A DNA stretch of 64,000 nt from assembly GCA_029962745.1 (NCBI GenBank), contig CM057151.1:39876943-39940942 (forward strand), given 5' to 3'. A program made the position numbers and the translations under genes. Numbering within the stretch: the stretch's first letter is position 1; each line of letters begins with the position of its first letter. A model generated the notes under the pieces. That model was given only the letters and a program-made list of their open reading frames with translations, had not been told where the DNA came from and made no database searches. The stretch is from Echinometra lucunter (taxonomy: Eukaryota > Echinodermata > Echinoidea > Camarodonta > Echinometridae). Shown piece by piece: positions 1 through 13,100 of this stretch.

Positions 1-550
1 ATAACTTATTTTGATAATGAATGCAATCCTATTTGTTTCCAAGCTGCTTGGCAGAATGATATGGTCCTAACATACAAAGAGATAACATAAGCAAACATGA
101 TCATTACATGCAAATCAAAACAGGACTGGGATTAAATCCCAAACAAACTGATTCACAATCCAGTGACTTAACCATGGGCAGACACCTCTACAAGTACATC
201 CTCCTTTAAAGCCAAGTTTGCTAAAATTTTTGAACTAAATGGTTTATTTTTCTCTGCAACAGCAACAGTACAAATGTGTACATGTATGCAATGCTTAGGC
301 CATTTTTCCATGGAAGTACTTCATAGCCTTCAACCTGTTGAGCATGACTTGATTTCAGTATAACACACATTTTCCATAGACCCTAGCCCGAGTTATATCT
401 GCTTGCTGTTAGTAGGTCTTCTTTGAATATACATTTTTTTTCTTCATTTTTTATATTTCATTTTTTATTCATTTATTTATCATTTTCATCATCTTTAAAA
501 AAAAAAAAAAATATAGAAAGAATGTACAGTATATCTCCTATGCTTTGTAG
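1..550. other. Intron 13 of LRRC71, no further feature
   Basis: AT-rich intronic sequence with a poly-A tract near 497. No terminal LRRC71 exon, RNA gene or repeat could be recognised. Confidence 0.6.
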
Positions 551-1038
551 TTAAAAGGGGTACTCAATGCTGAAACAATGTTAGTTCATTTAGAAGAGCA
601 TGATTTTAGTAGCAGAAAATCATCTGCCCAAAGTTTCTTTAAAAGTCATGTTGCCAAGGAAACCCCCAAATGCGGTAAGATTTCAGGATATTTTTGACCC
701 CCCAGCTGTGACCCAGTTTCAACTGGGTACCCACTTTGACGTCAAAATGATGTCAAAGTGGGTACCTTGTCGCGCAATTCTAGCAAAATGCTCGCAAGGT
801 ATAATACATATTGTACAGTCTAGCGCGAGGCACAACTGCAATGTGCGAAGCTGGGTACCCACTTTTACGTCATACCTCATACTAAATTTTTTTGGTCAAC
901 TGTAGACTTTTTATGAGAAAATTAGCCAAAATGCATTGATTTCGATTGAAAATCATCAAATTTTTAATGTTATTCTTCTTAGAATTCTATTCTCGATCAT
1001 ATATCAAAAAAAAATTTACCATTGGGTAATCACTTTAA
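551..1038. mobile_element. TTAA-bounded MITE, copy 1
   Basis: 488-bp element bounded by TTAA with imperfect terminal inverted repeats (left TTAAAAGGGGTACTCAATG, right reverse complement TTAAAGTGATTACCCAATGG). A second copy at 42433-42926 matches along its whole length at high identity. TTAA ends are the signature of piggyBac-type target sites; no transposase is encoded. Inside (726-766) lies a hairpin of GGTACCCACTTTGACGTCA and its near-perfect complement. Confidence 0.8.
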
Positions 1039-1054
1039 GCTGCATGCTACTTAC

Positions 1055-1173
1055 TGCGATTGAGAGTCTCATTAAGCCCTTGAGTGCTGGGTGAGGGGAG
1101 AGGGTGCCTAGTGTTTGTTGATACTGTACAGCAAGCAGCAAGGCTTTCATCCCTGCCTCTCCGATAAGGTTAC
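1055..1173 (-). CDS. LRRC71: LRRC71 exon 13 (last exon inside window)
   Basis: 119 nt, phase 1 to phase 0, acceptor CTCCAACCAG, donor GTAAGT. It encodes NLIGEAGMKALLLAVQYQQT, then LGTLSPHPALKGLMRLSIA, matching the [20 protein letters not shown]...GLLWLSLA segment. The vertebrate protein continues with a KNCF-type segment not found in 1-1054, so the terminal exon is left of the window. A short transposon (551-1038) ends 16 bp past the donor. Confidence 0.94.
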
Positions 1174-4100
1174 CTGGTTGGAGCAAATGAAATAAGTTAA
1201 TAGTTGTGGGACTATCCCATTTCTTTAATAACTGCTGAGGGGTGTTCAGATATGAGGCGACATGTCCCCGCAACAAATCCACGCAACATTTTTAGTGTTC
1301 AGATACGGCGCGACATTGCGGCGCTTCTTATGTTAATGAACGCGCATTAACGCATCAACTCTCAATGCAATCAAAAGAGAATCACGCAGACAAACTCTTA
1401 ACATCATATTTTGCGCTTACTTTTTTAGGAATTTGATTGGTGCGCATTTTTTTGCAGCCAGGCAGCAATAAAAAAATGTGCCCTGCCTCGGCAACATTTT
1501 TTTGTCGCTTCATACCCCATTGACTCGTACACTAAAAATATTGCGGGAATTCATTGCGGGGACATGTCACCTTGGTTCTGAACACCGCTTTACAGTTTTG
1601 GAAACCTTTAAAAACCTCAATTTTAATGGCTTTTAGATGGTAAATAGCAAGATATCAGCAGAACTAAGATACTGTGAAGTTTTTTCCCCTCTTAAGTGGA
1701 ATATCAAAGAAATGAAAGGTAACAAAATAGTTCAGATCTGGGGACAAGGACATAAACTCCAACAAGTTCAATGTGACTAAATTTATGTAGAACCTATGAG
1801 GGTCCTGTGTATGCGACAAGCATAATGAAGCGCCGTGACTGTTGTGTGGTGATCCATCTGGGTGGGTAGGTCCATCGACAGAGTGTAGCTGGTAATTTGT
1901 GTTCCTTTCAGATATTCACACTAACATTCACCCCAAATCGTGAATGGAATATCATCACATGGTCTCACACAAGTATCTTTTGATACAAGAAGGACAATGT
2001 GAAAATATATTCAATCAGTTTTATGCCAATTTTTCTGTTTGCTACCACAACTGTAAGTGAGCTTTAACTTCGAACACAAAACTGCACAATGAAGGCCTTC
2101 CTAACAGTACCCTAATACCCTTTTTGCACTGGCATTTCTTAACCCCGTACTTTCCTTAGTACAGGACTTTCGTTGGTCTCGTACTATCTTTCTTTGCTTT
2201 TTACGCTTTTAAATATGTTTCGTACTAAGCGCTTAGCCCAGGCCAAGGAATAGCTGGCTGTTTACACTTGCATTTTCTTAATCCCGTACTATTTCCGAAG
2301 GCCAGCCAAGGATATCCCAAGCGCCCGAACGTCTGAGCATGCATGCTATTGCTAGCTAGCTTTGCGCGCGCTCTACGTTAGATATGCATTAAGTGTTCGT
2401 TTCTGATTGGTCAATGGGCATTGGGCTTCATCTCGTCGCTAACCTCGGACTATTTTTTCTCGCTTTTTACACTGGCTTGCTTGGCACTGCAATTGCGGGG
2501 TTAGCCCTGCTTTTTTGCAGGGCCAGCTGGTACGGGACTCTCGGTGGGGCTAGCCCACTTTTGCAAAAAGCAGAGTAAACAGAAAGTAGGCTAAGGAAAG
2601 TCCGGGACTAAGCAAAATTTTGCCAGTGTAAAAAGGGTATTAGATGAACCTAATCTATAACCTTATCTATAACCAAACCACAAGTCAAGCCCTCAGCCTA
2701 CATTCTACCCAAACAAGTCAATCCCCATGGGGATAAAAATAGCCATGGCTCGCATCCATTATACAGCACAAAATGTATAAACATGTAAGAAGCTGTATAC
2801 ATGTTTGCTGGAAACTGTGGGTTTCAAACATTTGGGCCCTTTTCAACAATCCTGGATTAGCTTTACTCAAGTTTGATGACTTCTCATATTTATGCAGAAC
2901 CATTCAAAAAGAGGAAATCAGTTTTATTTAATCGGTTGTGCAGGAACTATCAAGTTAGATAAATGACAAAGGCCTATATGTTTGCATAACTCTTATATCT
3001 TATTGTTACTTATCAATACTACAAACATACTTCTTACCTCTGAAAGGATGCAGCTCTTGCCAGTTACCCATCAAAGACATATTGCTTGTTTTTCCCTGAC
3101 AGCTAATATCATACCCATCGGTAACTTATCAATATTTCAAACATACATGTTAGACCTTATCTCTGAAATGATGCAGCTATTGCCAGTGACCCATCAAAGA
3201 CATATTCCTTGTTTTTCCCTGACAGCTAATATCATACCCATCGTTAACTTATCAATATTTCAAACATAGGCCTTATCTCTGAAAGGACGCAGCTCTTGCC
3301 AGCTACCCATCAAACACACAATGCTTGTTTTTTCCCTGACAGCTAACGATATTGGTTTACAGCCACTGGGTTTACAGCCCAGATATACGTCTGTAAAAAC
3401 AAACACACACACATATGTGAATATCTAATTCCCAGATAATTTAACACACAAATGGCTAAACCCATTCGGTCTACTATCAGTTTGGTCTAATTGCCGTTTG
3501 GTCCAATTATCACTTGGTCTAATACCCAAATTGTCATTTTGTCTAATGATCATATGGTCTAATTGCCACTTCATCTACTTAGTTTTCCTCATTTCGTCTA
3601 ATGACCATTTGGTCTATTACCAGTTTGTCTAATCAAATAGACTAAGTGGTGTTAGACCAAGAGGGTATTAGACGAAATGGGAATACTATATAAATAAACA
3701 TTTTCAGATACAGATATTTTTGCGACTTCACAGGCTCACAGACATTTTCGCAAGTCGTTGATTTCGCGAGCGAAAGGGCAGTAGCAAGATGGGACTTGCA
3801 GTAAACTTATTTGCACATGAAAGAGCAATATCGGCAGATCAGATCAGAGGCTGTCATAAAACCCCTGATTTCTTGATTGACAGAGCGTTTTCGGTGACTC
3901 TCTTTCTTTTCACCCCGCCAAGACCCTGTATGCTTTGGAAAAATGGCACCGATTCCGCATTTTTGGTAGCAGAGTTTGGCTTCTTATAGCGGTTTTGAAG
4001 GTGACTACGGAACTAACTTGTGGAGAGTGACAATTTCTCTGTGTGTTGTGATATGATGCTACACATGGAGCGGAGGATTGCTGCACTTTCTGCATGCATA

Positions 4101-7100
4101 GTGCATGACAGTGGCAACAATGTGCTGATGACGAGAGCTAAAGCAAACGTATGTGCGGATATTTTCGCGTGTTGTTAAATTTGCGACAGGTGATTCGTGA
4201 AATTCACGAAAATAAAACCACCGGGAAAATTTCAGCTTACACAGTAGCCTAACTGGAAATTGGATGAAATGGTAAACGGGCTATTAAAAGTGGCAATTAG
4301 ACCAAATGTTTATTAGACAAAATTTTTGTAGACGAAACGGGATTAGACCATGTGGGATGAGACCATGCGGGTTGAGACCAAATGGGTATTAGACAAAGTG
4401 GGATTAGACTAAGTGACAATTCACCACGATATCATCCCCATCGTTAGCATCAGAGAATCAACTCACGTGAAACATTGAGATTGATCAAGGCTCGGTTTCC
4501 AGGTATCCATAGTTGGCCATCTATCGACTCTGGCTGCTCAGCTAGTAAGGGATTGATGGCTTCCAAAATATCTGGCGACTGGATGGGGGAAATACAGTGA
4601 AACATTTAAGAAGTGGGCACCACAATATGGTTATAAATAGGACAGATATTATATCACATTTTAAAGGGTAAGTCAACCTTTTCCATAGACACTTTATTCA
4701 ATTTAATATAGATCCATTCTTGTTTGAACTAAAAAGGACAATCTGACAGGTATTTCATGTAATTTGTAAAGGGATTAATCACTTACATGTATTATAGTCC
4801 TAAAGTGAACAATATAATATTACTACAAAATTACTTTGAGAAATACATATTTCAATCATATGAACTTAGTCAACCACCACAAACATATTTTCTGTTCATT
4901 TTTCAGAGCATTAGGATAGCCAGTTAACTACCATGGCATAAAATACCTTTAAAATCAATTCTCTTATTACACTCTCTGTAGTTTGCTGTCTATTTTCATG
5001 AGCTTCATACAAAACAAATGAGTGAATGAGCTGGGTTACCAACTTGTAATATGACATGACCAATGATCTATGTAATTAATGAGCCTTACCTCTGCCTCAC
5101 TCTGTTTCTTGTCCTTTCCTTTGGTTTTTCCTTTAGTCGCTTTCATGGTTTCAGCTGATTTGAAAAAAAGACAAGAAAAAAAATCATAAACAATGTCCTC
5201 AATTGTTGAATATGACATAACAGCCTCGCTGCCTTATTTTCCTAATCTGTACTTAGTACAGTACATAGCTCTACAAAGGATTTTTGAAAATTATAAACTA
5301 AATTATGTAAATTTTCATTCTTTTACTAAAATAACATCTTCATAACCCTAGAGTAATCATATTTTTGTTTGTTCATAACATCATTTTCTTTTAGTTATTT
5401 TTCTATGCTTTCAACATTTCTACAATTTCTGCATAATACATTTCTGTTGCTGCTTTTTGTTTTCTTTGAATGTAACATATGATATGCAGTCTGACTGTGA
5501 TGTCTCCTAAATTCATGACTTCACTAATGGAAAAAATCTTACATACTTCTAGAAATCTTCACTGGAAAAGACTTGCTTGAACCTCAAGAACTCTCCTTTA
5601 AAACAACTTTATATTATGATTATTTCATCAAATTTAAATCCTTTTTATCATATTACTCTTAGTAATAGCAATAATAAAGTCTTTAATGTATTTTCATTAT
5701 GAAATAAATGTTTCAAATATGGTTCAATTAATATCACACTAACTAAAGCACAAACAGAATGTGCATGATTACTTGTCTGAATAAAACATTGCCACAAACA
5801 TATTTTGAATCTTGCTTATATATTCAAATAAACTAACTGAATGCCCAATATACTGACTAATACAAACATTGTGCCATGTAATGCATTGTGATTTCTTTAG
5901 ACAATATATTATGCATTGAAATAGCCTGAGGAGACAATTTTTAAAATGTTTGTGAAAATGTTCTATACAGTTATATTGCATGAGTTATGATGAAATTAAG
6001 TTGGGGTTGTTACTATGAATGTGTTATTTGCCACACTAGTATGAATATCAACGTACATCATTACACACTGCATGTGCATCTTAAAATGGTGAAAGGCTTC
6101 AATCGTATGAGTCAATTAAAAAATACACCATTTTTTACTTTTTCAATTCAACCATCAACAGATAGAGTGGCATCAAAATAACTGGAAAATTTTACTCATC
6201 CAAATCAAGTAACATAGAATGTATCTACCTGCTAATTTGTTGACAATGAACAATTGAAAGTGTTGCATTTTTGTTCATTTACACTGTATTTGTTGACCAG
6301 ATGTGGAGAGAACAAAATCTTATTGCTCTTGTTCCGTCAACAAAATGTTTCAATATATACCGGGTGTCCCTAAAAAAGCGGAACGGCAAATCTTCTGTAC
6401 TTTGCCTTCAAAAGGTTGAAATTCTTTATTGATCAGTGGGTATAGCATCTTCTACCCATGAGAATGATACCAAGATAATTGAATTTGGTGAAGTAATTTC
6501 AATTCTGTGCCCGTTTCTTAAAATATAGTCATTTCCAAATGTGTTTTTTGTGACAGATAAAAGCGAGATGGCGTCAGGAATGGCCTTTCATATGGCATGT
6601 TTGGTCATTCACACGCATCAATGGGCTTCCTTCAAACATTGTATTATGAAAGGCCATTCCCGACACAATTCTACTCTCGTCGGTCGCCAAAAAATATGCA
6701 AAATTTGAAAATGACCATATTTCAAGAAACTGGCATGGAATCAAAATTACTTCACTAAATTCTTTGATCTTGGTATCATTCTCTTTGGTAGAAGATGCTA
6801 TACCCATTGCTGTAGAAATATTATTTACTTTTTGAAGGCAAAGTACTGAAAATTTGTGGTTCCGCTTTTTCTGAGACACCCAGTATAACTATATCATATA
6901 GCTTTTAGGAAATGGCAATGCAAAATATGAGCATGAACAAGTGAAAAACATTTGGATTGGAAAAAAAAAAAAAATTCTGAGGAGCCTCCCGGAGATATGA
7001 AGGGTCACATTACCAACTGCCCAGGCAATGAGTATTACACTTAAATAAAAGCAAGTGCTGAAATCAAAATGCCTCAAAGATATTTATCTTCTTCAGTTTC

Positions 7101-10100
7101 ATCACCTTTTAATTTGACCATTTTTTGATGGATGATTTTTTTAGAACCCCTTGGAATGAGCCAACTGGGAATTAATGATGAACAAGATTGAAGTTTTTAA
7201 GATCAGCCTGCAAGCAGGGCATTTTTTCTCTAAAGGCACAGCAAAATGAAACCAAATGACTAAAGTGTTCACATTTAAAAAGTCAATTATGTAAATGGCA
7301 AATGGCAATATGCACAGCAAAAATGTTACACATGCACTAGTATGATTAGTTGTGACGTACATGTAATTTGATGAGGAAAAATAAAGGAAAAATGTGCATA
7401 GCATCACTATCACACATTATTCATGCCAGTACACTCAATTAATTAATCTGAAGTACGTGAAAATGGAATGTCCTAAACAGTGTTTCTATATTTTGATTCC
7501 TAAAACAGTACATTCATAATGGAGGCCACTAAAAGTACAGTCGACATTATAGTATTATGATCATGGCGTATTAAGTGAAAGAAGGACTTTAACTTAAGGC
7601 AAATATTAATGCCCTTCTGGCTCTCATTTAGATTACATAATCACATTATTTGTACTTAGTTATCACTATGAAAGTGGATTAACAGATGACTTGCTTGTCT
7701 GATGTACACCTTACATAAACTATTCATTTATCATCAATCTCTTTGGATGGTATCTGGTAAAACCTCCTGCTCTCTCTAGTCTGGCTGAACAAAAGGAAAA
7801 CTTGTACATCGATCTAACTTCTGTTGTTACACTCAACTTTATACCCCTTTAGATCTTACTTTCAGCAGAAAAAAAAGAGACTGATTACAGCTTTTTAATG
7901 CAGTTCTGGTAAAATGAAGCCTTAAAGTTTATGACAAAATTAGTTAATACATATTTTAAACTGTGCAACATTCAAAAGATTTTTTCTCTCTCTTTTAAAA
8001 CATTAATATTTTTTGTCTTTAAAATGAAAACTAAATGTAGCTGGAGTTCACATTTCCTGAAATCACGTGTGGTCTAGTGCACAACACATGGTTAGAATAC
8101 TGGCTCAGTATGAACCTATTTCATTACTCATTATTATTATTATCATATACATCTCACAGGCAAATATCATTTTACTTTGGTAGTCTTGAACATTAAATGA
8201 TATTGTAAGTTTGATTTGAATCTGAAATCCATTCTTCCTCATAACCAAAATACATGTACAAGATCCCATTTACAGTATTTTCTAATTTGAAATGACAAAT
8301 ACTATCAGTACTATAAATGAAATGAAATGCAACAATTCTTTACACTAGGATGAATACTAGAATCACGAGAAATGATTTACTAAGTGTAATTTTACTACAA
8401 GCTAATTCTACATTCAACGATAAAGTGTGACCATACCTATCAAGGCAGGTGAAGTGTAATAAAATATGTATATGGGTCCTTTATTTTTTTTAAAAATTCA
8501 TGAATAAAGACTTTAAATTGGTTAATTTATCACTAATACTCTCAGACACATGATTACTTTAATACAGCAATATTGTAGAACATTATAGCCATTTCATGAC
8601 TGAAATTCATGCTAAGGAGCATACATACTTTCCATTTGGAAAGAAAGTACTATTTGCTTGGCTCCAAAGAAATACAGATCCAGTTCATAACTTTCACTCT
8701 CAATCTCCACGCAAGAAAATAAAACAGTGCAGGCAGACCCCAAAACTTGTCCTGGCCTTCTATTTAACTCACTTGTTTTTGACAGATTGGTCACACTTTT
8801 GATGACAAAAATGATTTCATTATTCATGAGGGTTAGATTTCATGCATGACTCCATGGACGAATCTATTTCTCTAACTACTGTAACGTGCTAAGTTTCTTA
8901 CAGCAGAGCAATTTAATGAATCTAGTTCTCTTATCTATTATTAGATAAATGGATACATCTGCAATTCACCCATGGATGAAATGAATATCTATGCTCACTG
9001 CTGCTAAAATGTGGTTCATTCTCACAAAAGGTCTCTTTTTTTTCTCAAAATTATTCCAACTGAACGTATTATCCAACATTTCTAACATACAACAGAGCAG
9101 ATGTGGCACTTTTTAAAACACCATTCACGTAATTTTCAACAAATTTGATTTGAACTGATTTAAAAATCCAAAATAGGAAGAGAGAAATCACTGACCCTGC
9201 ATACAGAGACCTCTTGTGGGAATAAACCTGATGGATGAGTTGATGAAAGTTAGATGAATATTTTATTTAAAAAACAAACACCTCTTGATCCGTATCGCTG
9301 GGATTCTGTTTATGAATGATGCATTGTTGATTTGGTAAACGAGCGAGAGGTTGACAACACAGGTTGATGCAGATGAAGTGGGTGTGATTTCATTGTTGAA
9401 TTTTTAAAGGAGATGGATGGGGGCAGGGAGGGGTAGGTGAAGGGTTGGGAAGAGGATGGGTAGCGTATGTTACCCAGCGATTGGGCCAGTGAATAACACG
9501 TTGGGATTGCACAGGGAGTTTTGGAACATATGTTTCGAAATGATTATATAATGAGGGAGGAGGACCAAAGGTGGGGGNNNNNNNNNNNNNNNNNNNNNNN
9601 NNNNNNNNNNNNNNNNNNNNNNNNNNNNNNNNNNNNNNNNNNNNNNNNNNNNNNNNNNNNNNNNNNNNNNNNNNNNNNNNNNNNNNNNNNNNNNNNNNNN
9701 NNNNNNNNNNNNNNNNNNNNNNNNNNNNNNNNNNNNNNNNNNNNNNNNNNNNNNNNNNNNNNNNNNNNNNNNNNNNNNNNNNNNNNNNNNNNNNNNNNNN
9801 NNNNNNNNNNNNNNNNNNNNNNNNNNNNNNNNNNNNNNNNNNNNNNNNNNNNNNNNNNNNNNNNNNNNNNNNNNNNNNNNNNNNNNNNNNNNNNNNNNNN
9901 NNNNNNNNNNNNNNNNNNNNNNNNNNNNNNNNNNNNNNNNNNNNNNNNNNNNNNNNNNNNNNNNNNNNNNNNNNNNNNNNNNNNNNNNNNNNNNNNNNNN
10001 NNNNNNNNNNNNNNNNNNNNNNNNNNNNNNNNNNNNNNNNNNNNNNNNNNNNNNNNNNNNNNNNNNNNNNNNNNNNNGGGGGGGGGGGGGGGTGTTCATA

Positions 10101-13100
10101 AAGCTGTTCATAAAGTTACGAATGACTTTACGAACGACTAGAACATCACAAGCCAAATGGGATTCTCAATCATTATCAATCTCATCAGCTAAAGGTGAAA
10201 TATGCAGATGTATATTAAAATTACACTTGCTCACTAACAATTTTCTTGTGAAGTATATTTCTTGCCACAATTTGATTGAGATCATGGGAAATGCAGTGAC
10301 TTTTTCGTAAAAATCAGGAAAACCTTTAGGCATCCCATTTGGCACTTCATATTCAAGCGGTTCGTAAAGTCATGCATTATACTTGACGACAGCTTTATGA
10401 AGCACCTCCCAGGTAGGAAGAAATTCACTGAAATGCTAGAGTGCTATGATGGCAGCAATGGTAAAGCCAGAACAGGGCCCTGTTTCATAAAACTTGTTAT
10501 CAATAACAAGTTACAATAACTGTTATAATCTACTGAAATCCTTGCATCTGATTGGCTGAGAGAAAATTTGTCACAGAAATGTAACAAGTGTTACTGATAA
10601 CAAGTTTTATGAAACTGGGCCCTGGAGTGCATGGAGTGCCAGGTGTGAAAGACACAAATGCTCTATAAGAACCCACAACAATTTTTATCAAATCAGCTTG
10701 TTTTAGGTAATTAAATTTTCTTCAGAAATGTTTGGGACTCCGTCTCTAAAGGATAGTGGTTCTACAGGACCGTGGTATCTACAGAAACTACTAGAAGCAT
10801 AGATTTTCTCTTTTCTTTCTTGAAAATGAGATGCATACCTATGGTGACTGCAGTAGCACGACCACCACCTTCGAGGGAGAGGGGTGGACGATGAAAATCG
10901 AGGCACAGAATCATATGCAAATGCAAGTACAAAGAAATGAGAATGAAGCTTCAACAACAACAATGAACATGCAAGCTTTTGAACTCAAAACATTTGAAAA
11001 AAAAAAGTTTTGTTTAAAAAAAGAATAACTCAATGATTTCTGGAGAAAAGCAGCAGCTGATAAATGAATTTACATGCAAAAAGATTTATCTTAATACAGA
11101 TTATGTAGTGACTTTGGTGCATACATGTCTTATTCTCGTAAATAATCCATTATTTTGCACTGAATTCAATTCCTGATTAAGTCTTTCATAACTTAACACA
11201 TTTTCAGCAAGTAAGATACAAAGGATTTTTATTGCATCACAGACATAACTTTGAGCAATGCAATTATCAGCACTAATCAACTTTTCTTTTTTAAAAGCTG
11301 TCTCTTGCAGTCTGCTGAGAGCTACATGTATCAGGTATTAACTCACATACTTTTTGAGAGAGTTTAATGCCTGTGGCTCTCACATGATGTATGACATGAA
11401 AACACTCTGCTTGACGGTAACATAAAAATGATTAATTGATGATACATGATGACCGGAAAAAGAGACAAACTTCTTACAATGTATAAAATGGATAAAACTG
11501 AAGTTACAACCATCAGTTTCACTCACAGATATAATGTACATTTAACCTAGAGTCCCCAGTTTTCCGTGATATGGAAAACGCAAAAATTTCACGGAATTCG
11601 AGAAGAACACAGAATTCACGGAATTTCACGGAAAATGCGATTTTCAGGTTAAAAGATCTGAATCACGAAGAATTGAGTGAAAATCATGAAAATTAAAGCA
11701 AAATCCAATAAAGCAAAATCGTGCATCAGTGGAAAATCTGCCGATCAAACCTGTTCGCACTATTTAGCATGTGTTCGCCAAGCTTGATCTGCATACTACA
11801 GAGCGAATATATATTAAAGAAACTTGCGTTTTTCTAAGATTTCCACTATCTATAATTGCTTTATCATATGTTTCGTACATGTCACCGAAGAACACGGTAT
11901 TTGAAGTTTAGAACACCGAAGAACACAGAATTTGCATTTTAGAAAACAGAAAACTGGGGACTCTAATTTAACCATGATTCCAAGATTTTACATATTTGTA
12001 ACAATACAAGTAAAACAAATTCACATGATGATGATAGCTGCCAAAGAAGGGAAAGATCTGAAAAATAAGGCTGCTACTTTGATATTGTCTTGTATAAGTT
12101 TTGATCATAAATGTTTATCAAACTTGTGTCAGTTAAATTCTGCAAAGCATGTATGAAAATTATGTAGTGTAACCTGCTGAAAACCTATAAGACATAATTT
12201 TACAGAAAATTAATGTCCTTCCTATTAAACTGTTAGGACACGGTGCATTCCAAACATAAAACTTCCTCTATTGCAGGTTTCTTTAATTCTGATGCCTGCT
12301 AAGATATCAAAACTTTCCAAGCTGAAATAACCTCTATGAACATCCAAGCCCTACAGTATTTATCATGACAACAATTCTTTTGTCAGTTACGAAGACTGCA
12401 ATTTTCAATTCCTCTTAAGAGAACAATTAGGCAAAAAATTAAAAAGTCCAGCAGCCATCGGGGTTTTTTAATATTCATATTTTTCATACTTTTTTCCAGC
12501 TATACCGTAGTACGAGAGTTTCCAAATAACAGAATTTTTGTTGTGTAATCATATTCCACGGACAGGGTAATGCCTTATGCAATAATTCACATGATTCTTG
12601 CACTGACTTTATTCTCACCTTAATTTTGTATTCAAATTTTCACCCACAGACAAATGATTAAATTATACATATGATAGTTAAGCCCTTGATACTGTTATAA
12701 TGGTAAAAAGAAAACAAGAAATTTCAAAATCAAATAAATCATTTCAGTTAAGTGATGCATTGGGATTTGGGAAAGAAATAAACATCTAGGCAATTTGAAC
12801 CAGTACTTTCCTTTACATTCCCCTCACAGAAAGATGGGAATACAAAAAAATAGAACCTATTACCGGTACTTGTAATGGTTTGCATTACAAGAACACGAGC
12901 AAAAAATGATTATGAATCATTTATCATGATGTACATGTAGACAGAGTGGCTGTTAAGATCAGCAAAATGTGAATCAAAGAGGAAACTTATTTTTATTAAT
13001 AAAATCTGAAGAAAATCAAAACTAATATCAGATTGAAACATCAGGATAGGCCCAGTTTCCTTATCTTTTTATTTTTTTTTTTACTTATTACAACACTACT

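Noticed and set aside
9470..10156. Long open frames on both strands across 9470-10156
   Set aside because: They consist almost entirely of undefined residues from the 500-N gap, flanked by G-run codons.
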